Of a DNA stretch of 64,000 bases, positions 1 to 11,792 are shown piece by piece. Both the position numbers and the translations under genes were made by a program. The stretch's first letter is position 1. Every line of letters begins with the position of its first letter. The stretch comes from Serendipita indica DSM 11827 (lineage: Eukaryota; Basidiomycota; Agaricomycetes; Sebacinales; Serendipitaceae). The stretch lies in assembly GCA_910890315.1 (NCBI GenBank), contig CAJVGD010000005.1, positions 1,798,001 to 1,862,000 of the forward strand, read 5' to 3'. The notes under the pieces were generated by a model, which ran no database searches, had not been told where the DNA came from, and saw only the letters and a list, made by a program, of their open reading frames with translations.

Positions 1-783
1 TGGTCCTCGTTATTCTGTTGCACCCAAGTACCTGCGAGAGGTTACAAAAGTTTGCCAACAAGTTTCATAAACTGACCACTCCATAGAGAATCGATCACTG
101 CCTGGATATGAGACAGGCTAGGGGTAATGGAAGGAGTACTGACCGAACTGAGCCTCGTTGGATGATAAGAATATGGTACAGTGTTGATCAATAGCGAGCT
201 CGAGGGCAGAGCTTAGACTACTGTCATCACCGTCCCACTCCTTGTGTCTGTAGCGCGTTGACATGATGGACTTTAGACGTTCCTGTGGTGCATTGTGGAC
301 GATACGACGGGCAAGGACCTCACAGGCAATTGCACGACCCATATGCTCGTCATAGTCTGCCGCACTATGATTCGCATCCTGAACAGAGCTCAGAGGTCGA
401 CATGACGAAGGCAGCTTGGCACATACCCATATAAAGGTTTGACGAGCACGTAAGAGACAGTACGGGAGCTAAAGCCATGGTGAGTTCTTCGTGGCCCAAG
501 ATGCAAGATCCATACCGCTTCTCCAAAGTCACCCGCCGCTTTTGCGTACGCGTTGATGACCTTTGGAGTGATAACGCGTGATGTAGGCTCTGCGAGCTCC
601 TCTAAATTGACTTGTACCGGCAATAACTTGAACGTCAAGGCGCGAATACGTTTGATGAGCTCTGTACATGGTCAGTTGCTTCCATTCGTCATGCCAAGTT
701 GACAAGTACGCACTGGTTAGAGTCGCTGGAGCAGGTTGTATGGACCTTGTGGAGATTAAAGATGCCGCTTCTGGGTCTGCCAT
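1..783 (-). CDS. YVC1: YVC1-like vacuolar TRP-type cation channel, N-terminal part (cut by window edge)
   Basis: The N-terminal cytosolic region of a fungal YVC1-like channel, which in yeast releases calcium from the vacuole. The start is ATG at 783; an upstream in-frame GTG is ignored. Five short GT-AG introns join exons reading LIKRIRALTFKLLPVQVNLE, then TSRVITPKVINAYAKAAGDF, PYCLLRARQTFIW, GRAIACEVLARRIVH and STRYRHKEW, ending near LWSGTWVQQNNED, all recognisable from this family. The splice after codon 23 (donor GTGCGT, branch CTGAC, acceptor ACAG) gives ATLTKLIKRIR. The transmembrane pore would lie left of base 1, so channel function cannot be checked. It is divergent with ARPC3, with 77 bases between start codons. 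Confidence 0.85.
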
Positions 784-860
784 GGCCACAGGGCTGTCTA
801 GGTGGATTTGCGAGTTGAAGTCGGAGACGAAGTGACGCTTGTGTTGACCTCTTCCACAAT

Positions 861-1592
861 ATGCCGGTCAGCAAATTATTCCCAAAAATATTCAAGGGCC
901 CTTGTTAATATTTGTATCATAATCAGGCATATCACTCATCCTTCAACGAAGAGGCCGACGTGCGGCTCGTTGGAAACTTGTCTCTGCTGCCCTTCAAATC
1001 CAAAATCAGAGGACCTGCACCGATAGGTACGCTCACATCGCCTGTCCATACACCTTTAAATATCTAAAAGCCCACCAGCTGATCCAAACTCTGTCGATAT
1101 TATCGACGAGACACTCGATCTCTTCCGCGCAAACTCGCTCTTCCGAAACTTTGAGATCAAAGGTCCGGCAGATCGTCTACTCATCATTCTTATCCTCTTC
1201 ATTTCCGACTGCCTGGCCAAAATCGCCGCATCGCGCGTGCCACCGTCGCAGATAGAGGCCACCAAGACGCTGAACACGTTGGCTGTGGACAATTTCCCTA
1301 TACCAGGAGACGCCAATTTCCCACTAAACGCCCACTATGCTACGCCCGCAAACAGAATCGAGGCCGGTGAGTACGCGCAGTCTCCCCGTCTTGCATCGCC
1401 CGCAGTTGGACTTGTTCTTCTAACGTTTGATTTTGCCTTTTAGACTCTCTTAGACAATATCTTGTTCAAGCGAGGCAGGAGACTGCGGCGAGACTGGTGG
1501 AGAAACTCTATGCCGACGGGACTGGCAAACCAAGCAAATGGTGGACTTGCTTCACCAAGCGCAGATTCATGAACAGGAGTCTGGGTAACTAG
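861..1592 (+). CDS. ARC18: Arp2/3 complex subunit 3 (ARPC3, p21, Arc18)
   Basis: A subunit of the Arp2/3 complex, which nucleates branched actin filaments at endocytic patches. Four exons: 861-866 (only Met-Pro), 927-1026, 1079-1366 and 1444-1592. The product begins MPAYHSSFNEEADVRLVGN and continues ADPNSVDIIDETLDLFRANS, then NFEIKGPADRLLI, NTLAVDNFPIPGD and DGTGKPSKWWTCFTKRRFMN, near-complete matches to remembered ARPC3 proteins. The length of about 176 residues is normal for the family. The acceptor at 1078 is chosen over the AG at 1070 because only it gives PAPIADPNSVD. The two-codon first exon is easily missed by gene finders. Confidence 0.95.
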
Positions 1593-1829
1593 CATTGCAG
1601 TAGCATTCCCGCTCAATACACACGGCTGTCAAATCATCCGTTTATGAGCTATAGTCACTCTTTCAGGGACCACTTGCATTGTTTATGCCCTCTAAGTATC
1701 GGAGATTCATTCAATTTTCGTCGCCGATTGTTTGGAAGGGTATTCTCTATTGAAACACATGGGTCTTCGATTACAGGGAGTTTGGAATAACAGAATACAG
1801 CATAGCAGAGTATACACGCGTCCATATAT

Positions 1830-2954
1830 TCAATGGGTTTGCAACCTGCCGCGCCTTGCTTGCTTGCACTTGCGCGTTCCTTGGTGCCGAATAAGATTTT
1901 TGTCCTCGACTCTTGCCCCGCTGTATCACATAATAAGTCGGGAGCTAGAATATGCGCAGCAGACTTACCAAATGTCGCAGTCCTTTTCGTGCTTTGAGCA
2001 ATGAGACTTGAGACAGTCTCGTGTATAGAAAGAGAGCCGGCTAGAGTGGCGTCAGTGCAACCCTCAAGGTACCTCATGTCTCCATACTCACCAATGCCTG
2101 TCGCCGCAACCCTGCCTTCCGTCACAGCGGAAAGGCCTATGAGAGACATGGGTACGAAAGTGGTCTATGGTCCGGTCCTGGCGTTTGAGCTATCAAGATG
2201 AGGTGAGTGAAATCGTCTTCAATAGATAAGGAGGTGACGGACCTTCTTGCCGCAAGACAAGCACTCAAAGAGCTTATTATTAATCCTCCGGATGAATTGG
2301 CTGTATATGCCTTTAGGCTCCGGCTGGTTTTGCTGCCACCAGATCGAGTCGAGGACGTCTCGCAGTAGCCGGGTTTTCAACTCTTGTTGCTCTGGATGTG
2401 GGAATACAAGCTGCGCGACGTCCTCGGGGTTTTCCTTGACAAGACCACGCTCAGGTCCGGACGGATGAATTCGCGGATAGTCGCTGTAGATGCCAGGAAA
2501 CAGTGGGGCCTCGTCGACGGGTGGCGTACGCGGCGGCGTGTATAGCTTCCAGAAAGCGACGTAGAAGTAGACGAATAGATGGACGCGGGTGTTGCGGGCG
2601 TCACGGGCGTCGCCGGTGGTGCTCTTGGTGGTGAAAGGTCCGAAGGAGCGCAGGCGCTAAGCATCGATGGGTCAAACGAATGCGTTGTCCCTTGGGCAAT
2701 CGCGACATCGTCGTCAAACTTGGTGACTAGAAAATCGTTGGGCGTCGCCTCTAAAGTAGAAAAGGGAACTCACGGTCCGCTAGTTGTAGAGGCGGCGACT
2801 CACAAGCCCACAACTGTGACCACGGTGTGTCCCCAGCTGTAGAGAGGTGTTTAATCGCTGGGTGGTCGGAGACAATGGCAGGAGCCGTACCGATGGACAT
2901 GGCCCCGACGTGTTCAGGGTAAAGCCAGGTCTCATTACTCATTTGGAGTGCCAT
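1830..2954 (-). CDS. C2H2-type zinc finger protein, unknown target
   Basis: A gene of several exons whose C-terminus holds three zinc-finger-like modules: LFECLSCGKK joined to LKRQDRTIDHFRTH; then FRCDGRQGCGDRHC with CLKSHCSKH; then CDICGARVEDKNLIRHQG ending in a Cys. They appear only after removing introns whose branch sites (for example GCACTGAC) sit well. The N-terminus from ATG 2954 reads MALQMSNETWLYPEHVG. The middle is Pro/Thr/Ser-rich, then holds EDVAQLVFPHPEQQELKTRL and WWQQNQPEPKGIYSQFIRR. Borders between 2530 and 2830 are uncertain because frames switch without an obvious canonical intron. It is probably a DNA-binding regulator; no specific orthologue is recognised. Confidence 0.7.
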
Positions 2955-3998
2955 TGATGTAAGAATAATGGAGGGCGTGGAAAGGAGACGGTGAGGAATC
3001 GATGAGTTCGAGGCGGAAAGCTCTTTATAGGGTTCGTGACCGGTCGACCAATTCTGTTACAAGCTCGGACCTACTCCTTACCACTATTGGACAGTTTGGT
3101 GTGTCCTGGAGGACGAACAAGGCTCGCTGCTGTGAACTGAATTGGCTGTTGCTGGTTAGTTTAAACCTGACCAGCCTGGCCCACGCCACGTCGAGAGAAT
3201 GCGATAAGAAGCCGCATCCTATAGGGAAAATGAATTCAGGACTCCTGGTATGCTCAAGCATCCCGCATGTCAAGAACCAATCGCGTTCGCTCGAGCGCCC
3301 AACGTTTCGGTGCGTAGTGGCACAAACCAACTAGCAACCGAGTACGTAAGCCAAAGCCCATCTGATGGGCAATCGACCGAAGACTCCTTGTGTCGCGGTC
3401 AGTGGCTTTGGGCTAGAGCCTGCCGAGTGGACGATGCATGGGTCGGTCCTACGGCAAACTGCATTGACAAGCCAGACAATATGTGCGATAGGATTCCGTG
3501 CGGGATGACAAGGGTTGGATAGTCTGACGAGCTATTGGGGCCCTAGTGAATCAGAAATCCGCAGAGCAACGTTTGATTTGCAAATGAAGAGCGATGCGAA
3601 AAGCGAGTGTGTCGTGCCAACTGCATAGAATCAGATTCCACTCAAGTCGCGAGATGGTCTGGAGGCTACGCCACTCGACGTGAAGGCTGACTGCGAAGGG
3701 CCGGCCGATTAACGGGCAACCCCAAACCCAAGTGTCCAAAGGCTGGATTAACGAGTAGGCGCAGCACGTGCCTAGATACGGAGCACCGTCTGCTTTCGAT
3801 CGATAGTAGAGACGATACCTCACGTGTAGGAATCAAAGCGCTTTTTATTCCAACCAGGAAGTTGACGGTGGACATGAACCCGCAATTATGCAAGGAAATG
3901 GGGGGTCGATGGACATCACAGGACCGAGCGCTTCGGTACACCCGGATGACACGTTGAACGGGGCATAAAACGGTGAATAATGATAACGCAAACGTCTT
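2955..3998. other. Intergenic, about 1 kb, nothing recognised
   Basis: Lies between the 5' end of the zinc-finger gene and the 3' end of YOS1. Short open frames on both strands overlap each other and show no family resemblance or splice logic. I see no tRNA, repeat or promoter I can support. Confidence 0.6.
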
Positions 3999-4409
3999 CT
4001 ACCCTCCAAGTACGAGTTCGTAAGCGATGACGAGAATATTTAGTCCGATGAGCGGTACTGTCGAGTCATTAGGCGTCAGATTACAAGAAATATGGTCATA
4101 GACTCACTCCGCAAGAGGGTTCTAACCGCCGCAATGAGATGGACAAGACGTTGTTTAATGCTCTCTTCAGGAGCTTGTTCATAGCCAGAGTATGCTTGCT
4201 GTGTCGCCTGCGAAGATGACCATCCAACTATAAACAGAGTTTATTGTGTGCGTCAGCTCAGAGGCAATGAGTTTGCAGCCCGGGACTGTCATCGAGGGCC
4301 ACGTCTACGCACCCCTGGCAAGAAAACGCTCTTCGTTGAGAACAGCAATTGCGTTTATGACGAGTAGAAAGGCATAGAGTAAATCTCCAAAGCCGTAGAG
4401 AAGAGCCAT
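3999..4409 (-). CDS. YOS1: Yos1-like ER-Golgi transport protein (IER3IP1 homologue)
   Basis: A small membrane protein that in yeast joins Yip1-Yif1 and is needed for ER-to-Golgi vesicle traffic. Three exons encode about 90 residues: a first membrane segment in MALLYGFGDLLYAFLLVINA, then IAVLNEERFLARVGWSSSQ, a short loop, and IKQRLVHLIAAVRTLLRIPL followed by a second membrane segment. The order AVLNEERFLARVGW then AVRTLLRIPLI is diagnostic of the IER3IP1/YOS1 family. The join AGG-G|TT GGA TGG restores RVGW across the first intron. Divergent with uL22m; 83 bases separate the start codons. Confidence 0.93.
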
Positions 4410-4492
4410 GGCCGACCGTCTTTCACGTCGGAGTCAAAGGTTTGTTGAGCACCTTGCCATTCGCCTTTGCCGGGCCTTTTGACCAATCGACC

Positions 4493-5384
4493 ATGAAGGC
4501 TCTGATACGACGTGATTACTTGTTTCATTTTGCAGACATTTCACTCATTAGACCTCTGGCTAGCGCACCGGTCGTATGGGGAACAACTTGCACGAATGCT
4601 GGTGATGCGACACGGATACCAGCAGCGTAGGACAGTGACTGACTGGAGTAATTACATACCTGGCAATAGCAAGAAAAAAATATACAAGGGCGAGTTCAAG
4701 GACGGCAAAGAAGAAAGCAAGGAGAAAGAGCGTGCTCGAGAAGAAACAAAGGCAAAGCAGACCGGAAACTTGTTCGACGCTTTTCCGCTAGATCGGAAAG
4801 CGACTACGATTCAGGAGCACATTTCAATGGGCCTACAATACAAGCCGCAGCCTGGAGTTCCATGGTACAAGACATGGCGCATCCCAGAACAGGCAAGTAC
4901 ACTGCTCTACGAGTTTTAAAACTAGCTTACATCTTTTCAGGTTGACGGTCGAACGCGGACGCTACATACCAGCCATCGAAAGCTCAACAAGCTAGCGAGC
5001 CAAATCATCGGCAAACCTATCGATTATGCCATTCTTCAGATGAAATTTAGCGAGAAGCGCGTATCAAGACATGTCGAACGACTTCTTCTCGAGACAAAGG
5101 AGCGGGCTCAAGGGCTCCAGATGAATCTCGACGAGCTGGTCGTAAAGGAGGCGTGGGTCGGAAAGGGCGCAGATATGCCGAAGCGGATAGATATTCGTGC
5201 GCGAGGGAAGTTTGGCACGAAGATGCGCTACCGTGCGCATATGACAGTCCGGCTGGGTCGAGGCGAGACACCGCAGGAGAAGTACGAAAAGAAGATGCAG
5301 CGGGCTTTGGATAAAATCCGAATCGCAGAGCCGTTGAACAATGACAAGAAGATAAGATTTCCGAGGGGGCAATGGGCATGGTAG
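4493..5384 (+). CDS. MRPL22: Mitochondrial large-subunit ribosomal protein uL22m
   Basis: A component of the mitochondrial 54S subunit, lining the peptide exit tunnel by analogy with bacterial L22. Exons are 4493-4626, 4670-4890 and 4941-5384. The basic, acid-poor N-terminus (MKALIRRDYLFHF) fits a mitochondrial targeting sequence. The intron at 4627-4669 has a GTGACTGAC branch region and joins IPA to AKKKIYKGEFKDG. The body carries LQYKPQPGVPWYKTWRIPEQ, RTLHTSHRKLNKLASQI and GKPIDYAILQMKFSEKRVS, typical of fungal uL22m. The second intron seems to use a GC donor (CAG|GCAAGT); the nearby GT site would put a stop straight after the splice. Confidence 0.92.
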
Positions 5385-6309
5385 AGGGGCACGGTCATGT
5401 ACAGCTTGCTAAGTTAGAACTACGTCCTCGGTCTGTCTATACTTCTAATCTATACCGCCTTGGCGGGATCCTTTGCAAGGTAGAATGACGATACGCATTA
5501 CAACTCGTTTGATTCTTGATAGGGTCGTTTCGTGAAGTCGTTAGATTGGCCATCCAGGGACATGAGCTCTCAGGCGGCACCTAGTTCGTTTCCAGTAGAC
5601 CCGAATCTATGCATTCTGCCACCAAGAGGAGAATTCACTAACAGCCTGCAAGCAGCCACCCACTGGCTGTGGTCAAGTCGACTCCGGGATACTTGATCGA
5701 GTTTCAATTGATTCTCGAGACGTAATTATAAGCAAACACCAAATGGAAATTGATAAATTCTTTATAAAAGAATAATATGGGCTCCTGGCATTTCTCGCAT
5801 TTCTGTCCCTTCCCTCCTCCCTCGAATACCCCTTGGGAGACATTCCAAACCCTCAAGATGCTCATAATATATTACTAATAGACTATTTTCTTTGTAAGAC
5901 GAGGCTTTGTGGATAATGGCTTTCTCGCTGAATTTCCACTCCTCGCCGCCATCCGTGTCATTGTCCTAAAACCGTGGGCTTTTCATCCGCACAAGGAATC
6001 GCAATCCTCGTGTTCTGTGCATGTTTCCAGCCTCATTTTAACGGCCCCCGAGTCCACCTCCTTCCGCATCCTGAGCACTCCCATCCACTCGAGCGGCGCA
6101 TTTGCCAGGATCCTATTCGAATGTCGAGCCAGAACGCACAAAACATGTTTCTGACTTTCCATGATTGGGAGATGGCTGATAGAATGCCCTGTGTAGATGT
6201 ATAAAAAGTGCGCTGGGTTGAGGGACGAGCGGCAGAGACACTCTCCCTTCCGTTCATCCTTCCAACAACTATTCTTGTTATCCTTGCTCCGTCTTGCATC
6301 GTCGTATTC
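5385..6309. other. Intergenic and 5' region of the HMG-box gene
   Basis: No gene recognised. The stretch at 5725-5790 is AT-rich. Near the right end a TATA box at 6200-6207 and a pyrimidine-rich tract at 6240-6300 look like the promoter and leader of the downstream HMG-box gene. Confidence 0.6.
6200..6207 (+). promoter_or_regulatory. TATA box of the HMG-box gene
   Basis: TATAAAAA lies 110 bases before the ATG at 6310 and is followed by a CT-rich leader, the usual arrangement for a TATA-driven fungal gene. Confidence 0.6.
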
Positions 6310-7822
6310 ATGGCCGTTCGTCCCGTCTCGCCTGGTAGGCTGGCTACCCAAGTCGCATCGTCGCATGCTTACCATTGGCAGTACCATCCAGTCTCAATGC
6401 ACATAAAGAGATCATTCTCGACAGTTCCGAGTCTACGACGGGACTCTGGTTCATTCCGCCGAATCTCGCTCTCCCACCTCGCAATCAACGAGGACCGTCG
6501 CACTCGAGACGTAGGCCGATGAATCACGTCCCTCGCCCACGCAATGCATTTATCCTCTTCCGCTCCCACTTTTACGCGATGAACGTCTTGCCCTCCGAGC
6601 TCGACTTTTGCAAGGACCATCGACAAATCTCACGCATCGTGTCTATTATTTGGGCAAAGCTCACAGAGGTACACAAGAGCCGGTTCTTTGCGCTCGTTGA
6701 GGAGGAACAACTTGCCCACCAGCGGCTCTTTCCGACGTACCAAATTCCGAACAAGGAATCAAAAGACACGGGGAAGGAACGCACTTCTCATACAAAGACC
6801 AAGGTCGATGTCGAGGAGAACCCAGCCAAGTTAACAGCAGAGGAATTGCAGTGTCGTGAGATTGCCGCCCTCGTTCTTCAAGGGATTTGTGGGCCCGAGT
6901 TGGCAACAAAGATCCAGGATATCATCCAAACACACCAACAACGACCACGCACGACGAATGCCGCTGGATCCTCCCCAGCACCTTCTAGTCCGTCTCCTCA
7001 TCCAACCCCACGCATGACGAGAGCTCTCCTCAGCAAGTCGAAGAAGCAGAAGAAGAGAATGTCGCCCCATCGAGCACACCACACGCCTCGACGTACAGGT
7101 CTTTGTCTCGTTCACCCTCGCCGTCCATCTCTGTCTCAAGTTTGCCTGCTGCAAAGCACCGCTCACCATTATCCTTGGAGAAGGGGAGTAAGAATAGTCT
7201 AACAGCGGTATACGCACGACTGGCCAACCCACCTCGACGCGCCCGTGCTTCGGCCGTGTACACCATGGACTACGACTCTGACTCCGCTGACGCAGATGGA
7301 CTCGAACGAATGGACATGACCTCAGGTATTCCACCGAGTCTCATCACATTACGTGGATCCCCACCGTCGTCTTTGCTTTCAACCAGCAACATCCCATCCT
7401 CGGCAGGAAAGGCAAGCGAAGCAGTGACTCCCTCACGCGAGTCGAGTCTCGTACCTGTATCCAACTTCGAAGCCAACAGGGTTCAACTTGACTGTTCGGA
7501 GGCGCTAGAGACCGAGGACTCAATCCACTGGTCATTCGAAGACGAGATGGGAACAGCCTCCAACTCGTGTTCGCTCGAACCAGAGGATTCTATGGATCCG
7601 TTATCTCACACAGAGGCAGACTCTTGTGACTCTTCCGAATCACTCGAGCGTGAATTTTTTGCACAGCGTGGTCGGACGCCGTTTGATCCTGAGGACTTGA
7701 CGTGCTATGGACCAGCATTTACGATAGTGCCATACGAGCACTCCATTCTTGCAATGATTCAACGCGCCAACCAGGAGTTTGCCCAGTACGAATCTGTGTC
7801 ACCTGCCCAGTTGCATATGTAA
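6310..7822 (+). CDS. HMG-box (MATA_HMG class) DNA-binding protein
   Basis: A sequence-specific HMG-box protein, probably a nuclear transcription factor. Exon 1 runs from ATG 6310 to 6334; the intron at 6335-6381 joins VRPVSP to VPSSLNAHKE. The HMG box follows at about residues 50-120: VPRPRNAFILFRSHFYA, then HRQISRIVSIIWAKL and HKSRFFALVEEEQLAHQRLF, with the RPRNAFILFR signature of mating-type-like boxes. The rest is long, Ser/Pro-rich and acidic (EEAEEENVAPSSTP; later many Asp-Ser repeats), as in activation domains. A further intron must lie in about 6860-7040 because the frame changes there; its exact ends could not be fixed. Nothing nearby (no homeodomain pair or pheromone receptor) shows that this is a mating locus. 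Confidence 0.8.
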
Positions 7823-9181
7823 CCAGGGTGTCTGTCGCAAGTCGACTGTACGCATGAGCCCTAATTTATTGTTCTCCTGTTGCTTCTTTGTATTCTGGAC
7901 TGTCTCGCCTCTTGTCCTCGGGTATGCCTCTTAGTCGCACTCTGTTCGCCTGTTTGTCGCCTCGAAAGTCATTTCCTGTTCTATGCAATCTACTTGACAT
8001 ATGAACATATGCTGACCGACTCCGTAACAAATGACCTCTCACTGTCCGGCGGGAGGGGCTAGTCGAGTTGAAACGGGAGCAAAGCCAACGTCGGGCAATG
8101 GACATTTATTCACGACACCTCACCCGAGTCAGTTGTCGGCATTGTAGTCAGTATGCTGGTCAGTTACCTGTCCTGCGTCACCCGCCTCGATCCCTTTTTG
8201 TCGCCGCTGTCGTTTGCCTCTTACGTCTGTGATGGGCAAACTGCCAAGGTAATGTGAATAGAGGTGCTTCTCTACCACCCGGTTTCGTCGCAATAGATCT
8301 GGACTGCAAAGAGCTGGGCGGACATATTACTTCGTTTGATATGCGTTTCAGCATCAAACAGGAATCATAGGTCAGAGCTCTAGGCAATCCGTGAGCGTTA
8401 GCTTATCGCTCCGTCCTCCCTTCGACCTCCGTAGCCAAGTGTTTCGGGTGTCAAGTCTTGGGTTGTCCATATGGACATCCGGCACGCCCAGCCGGGAGAA
8501 AAGCCGGAAATAGCTCGTGTCCGCTCCGCTGTGCCGTTGGAAGAACTCTGGCGGTTGCAGAGGAAGGGGACCGCAGACGGAGATACTCAAGGGGTGCAGT
8601 GAATGATAATTGGACTGTATAATTAGATGACCCTATCAGCGCGCTTGCTCGAGGGCGGAGAGGCAGTATACAAACCCGAGGCCAAGTGAATTGGCTAGCA
8701 TCCCCTGGGCAGTGCAAGCGTCTGGTCAGCCATTTGGGCTATAAGAAGACTGATGCCCTGTTCTGCAGAACCACTACTACCTCGCCTTTATCGCCTCGCT
8801 CCTGGTTTCTTTCTCCTCCTCCATCCTTACTTGGACCTCCTTGTTTGGTATCGACGCTACGGAGCATCAGCGTTGCCGTTGACAGCCTGCCGTGTCTAAT
8901 TCAAAGAGGTATGTATTCATGCTGGCTGCCAGCGCTCGCTACAGTCCGTCCCTTGGCCATAATATTTGGTTTATTGCCTGTCTCCCTGCCGAGCTCTCTT
9001 TAACCCTCTTGGACCCGCCCACGTCCCGTCTTTCGTCCTGCAATAAGAGGCAGTCATCAGAACGAGACGCTCCAAGTTGGACTCTACGTCGACGCTGCTC
9101 TCCGCGTCCTTACACTCCTTTACAATCCCCCTCCCCCTTACCACTCGTTACACCATCGCTAACCCATAATCCAGTCTAATT
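7823..9181. other. Intergenic, with probable promoter and 5' UTR intron of the deacetylase gene
   Basis: No protein gene recognised. A TATAAG at 8740-8745 is followed by a long CT-rich leader. GTATGT at 8909 and a CTAAC branch with CCAG acceptor at 9171-9174, just before the ATG at 9182, suggest a 5' UTR intron of about 266 bases. This is inferred from sequence only. Confidence 0.4.
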
Positions 9182-10632
9182 ATGTTTGCCAAATCTCTTA
9201 TCGCGCTTCTTTCTACCCTTGCCCTCGTCACCGCGGTCCCCAACCCCGTTCCTCCGCCCGCTCAGCAAGAACGAAGGGGTGTACTTCCAACATCCTGGCA
9301 TCACCCTCGTGATCACCCAGTTGCTGCCCTCTTCCGTCGTGGCCCAGAGGACTTGCCTGCCGTTGGATCCGATGGTACGGGTCCAAAATCTATACATTCA
9401 AGCCATATTTACTGACAAAACCGTCTTTTCAACAGCCTGGCGTGCCAAATTTGCCAACCTGGGGCAAAACCCAGAGGCCAACATCCCCCAAGCCTGGCTG
9501 GATGCCCTCCATCGTGCTCAAGCAGCAAACTTGATCCCGAACATCCCACTTGCTACGTCCCCAGATGGTGGCTCAACCGCCGTCTACCCACCTGGGGTCA
9601 ATGGTGGACAAGAGCCCATTTGCAGCTCCCAATTCCAATGCCGCCACACGGACGATATCTGGGACGCTCCATCGGGCATGATTGGCCTCAGTGTCGACGA
9701 CGGTTCGTCTTTCTTGTCATTTACCGCTTGAACCCTACCTTACCCGTTTGTCAACAGGTCCAGTTAGCTTCCCCGATGCCAGCCCAAGGCTCTACGATTT
9801 CCTCAGGACCCACAACCAGAAAGTCACTCACTTTATGATCGGTGCCAACATTCTCAATGCACCGACAATGTTCATGCGAGCCTTTGAGGAGTTGGGTGAT
9901 GATATCGGTGTGCACACTTGGACCCACAGGCACATGTCCCTCCTCTCCAACGAGCAGCTCGTCGCCGAGTTGGGCTGGACATTGCAGATTATTTACGATA
10001 GTACCGAGGGCCGTGTTGCCAGATACTGGCGTCCGCCCTATGGTGACTGCGACAACCGTGTTCGTGCGATAGCCAAGCACGTCTTTGGTCTTACAACCGT
10101 CATCTGGAATCAAGATAGCAGGGACTGGACCATGGCTGCCAACCCACCCGGCACGACGCTTGCTCGCATCCAGAGCGACTTTGCAAACTGGCTCAGCGGC
10201 CCGCGTACACCCGGTCTCGTCATCCTCGAGCACGAAATCACCGCGGACGACGTTACGGCGTTTATCAACATGTACCCTCTCATCGCTGCTGCTAGCTCAT
10301 CGGGCCAGCCATGGACTGCTGTCTCTGTGGCGCAATTGTTCGATGGCCACGTTGAAGGCGCTACCCTCAATGGAACCGCCGTAGGCTGGTACCAGAATGC
10401 CAAGGACAATGAAGGCGACGTGGATCAAGAGATGGACGTGGCCGGTGGTAGCCCGACTACGTCTTCTTCTGCTGGCCACTCGAATAGTACGACTAGCACA
10501 AGAACAGGAACGGCGACGGCGACTGCAACTTCTACGTCTAGTCACTCGACGTCTGATGCGCACAAGACGTTTACGCTCGGCGGTGTCGCGGTCGGTGTGC
10601 TCGTCTTGATCACGAGCGCACTCGCACTATGA
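9182..10632 (+). CDS. Chitin deacetylase (CE4 polysaccharide deacetylase), secreted and probably GPI-anchored
   Basis: Removes acetyl groups from cell-wall chitin to give chitosan. Exons are 9182-9374, 9436-9712 and 9758-10632. A signal peptide (MFAKSLIALLSTLALVTAVP) starts the protein. The NodB fold begins at GLSVDDGPVSFPDAS (family motif TFDDGP, here SVDDGP with both Asp kept), then HTWTHRHMSLL (metal-binding His), YWRPPYGDCDNRVRAIA (catalytic-region Arg), NQDSRDW and GLVILEHE. The second intron splits the DDGP motif exactly, confirming the join. The tail is Ser/Thr-rich followed by a hydrophobic end (VAVGVLVLITSALAL), as in GPI-anchored Cda proteins. Confidence 0.93.
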
Positions 10633-11792
10633 TCGACAGCGCCTACTTCAACGTCTTTCGTCTGCAGCATCTCGTCCGATCCTTCATGTGTACAATCAAC
10701 GTCAGCAATTCTTCCTCCTCTTCATGGGCTTTCGGAATTCTCGTACTATTGACATCTGTTGTCTACGCACACCATGCCATGTTGTCCTCTCCTACACCGA
10801 CACTTCAACCCTTTACGCCTTCGTCCTCCCCTCGATAAGAACTATAATTGCAAACGGACTCTTATGATCGAACAACCGTATCATGATGGACTTATGGACT
10901 CGAACTTTTTCCTAAAGCTGTACCATATAGACGGACCCATCCACTAGTCCACTCACTACACTGAAACCATCCCTCTGCCCTTCCTATCCGACTTTCTTGG
11001 ACCGCCGCTCCTCCTGCCTTGCCGCATCCTCATGGAACCCTGGCGAACAGACAGGTGCTCACCAACTCCTAGCTATCATGCCATCAAGCCAGTCGACGCC
11101 AAGCGCCACCTCTTAGAAGCCAACTCGCGACGCGACGCCTGCGGATATGAACGACGAGGATCGCTATACACCATCCCTCTCCATAATTTCATCATCTCTC
11201 TCAAATGAACGGCACAGTGGTGCTTTCGTTCATCAGCTCTCCTCTCCCAACCATCGAGTGGACGTTCGTGGTATCAATAGAGACATGTGACATTGTATGC
11301 GTGTGCAATCGCCTTGCGTAGCATATATATTTGATGTCTTCCTCTACGAGATCCTGAAACTAACCAAGCCGTTGGCGCGAAACCAAGTGGTACGCTTCCC
11401 TTTGCACTGACCAGAAGTAGACTCGTATTTTGTACTCGAATTTTTCACCGTGTCGATTTCAATGCACACAGGATCGCCGGGATCCTAAACCATCCGTTTC
11501 AGCCCAGGGGGAACAAGGGGGAACAAGGGCTCGACCCACGATGGCCCCATTTCTATCGTCAGGAATTCACCGAGAAGTACGGTTCCGAACTACACACGTC
11601 CGATCGTCACGTCTATTATGCAAAGCGCCCAATTGTGTAAGTCGGGTGGTGCGTGTGTCACTATATGTAAATTGTATATTATTATGCTGGCATCCCCGCC
11701 CGTCGAGTACCTTGGAAAATCAAGCTAGTGCTTGTATATATATACATCTCTGTCATCCTCGTCTATCATGCGACTACGACCCGTACCACGAA
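10633..11792. other. Intergenic, nothing recognised besides a TATA-like site
   Basis: Holds the 3' flank of the deacetylase gene and the promoter of the first DUF6533 gene. The open frames are short and overlapping. A short direct duplication (GGGGGAACAA twice) sits near 11507-11528. No RNA gene seen. Confidence 0.55.
11735..11744 (+). promoter_or_regulatory. TATA-like site of the first DUF6533 gene
   Basis: TATATATATA, inside the palindrome TGTATATATATACA, lies about 50 bases before the ATG at 11793. The spacing is short for a TATA box, so it could be only a chance AT tract. Confidence 0.4.

Noticed and set aside
3025-3522. Overlapping open frames on both strands (about 100 codons)
   Set aside because: No domain, no splice logic, unlikely composition; treated as chance frames.
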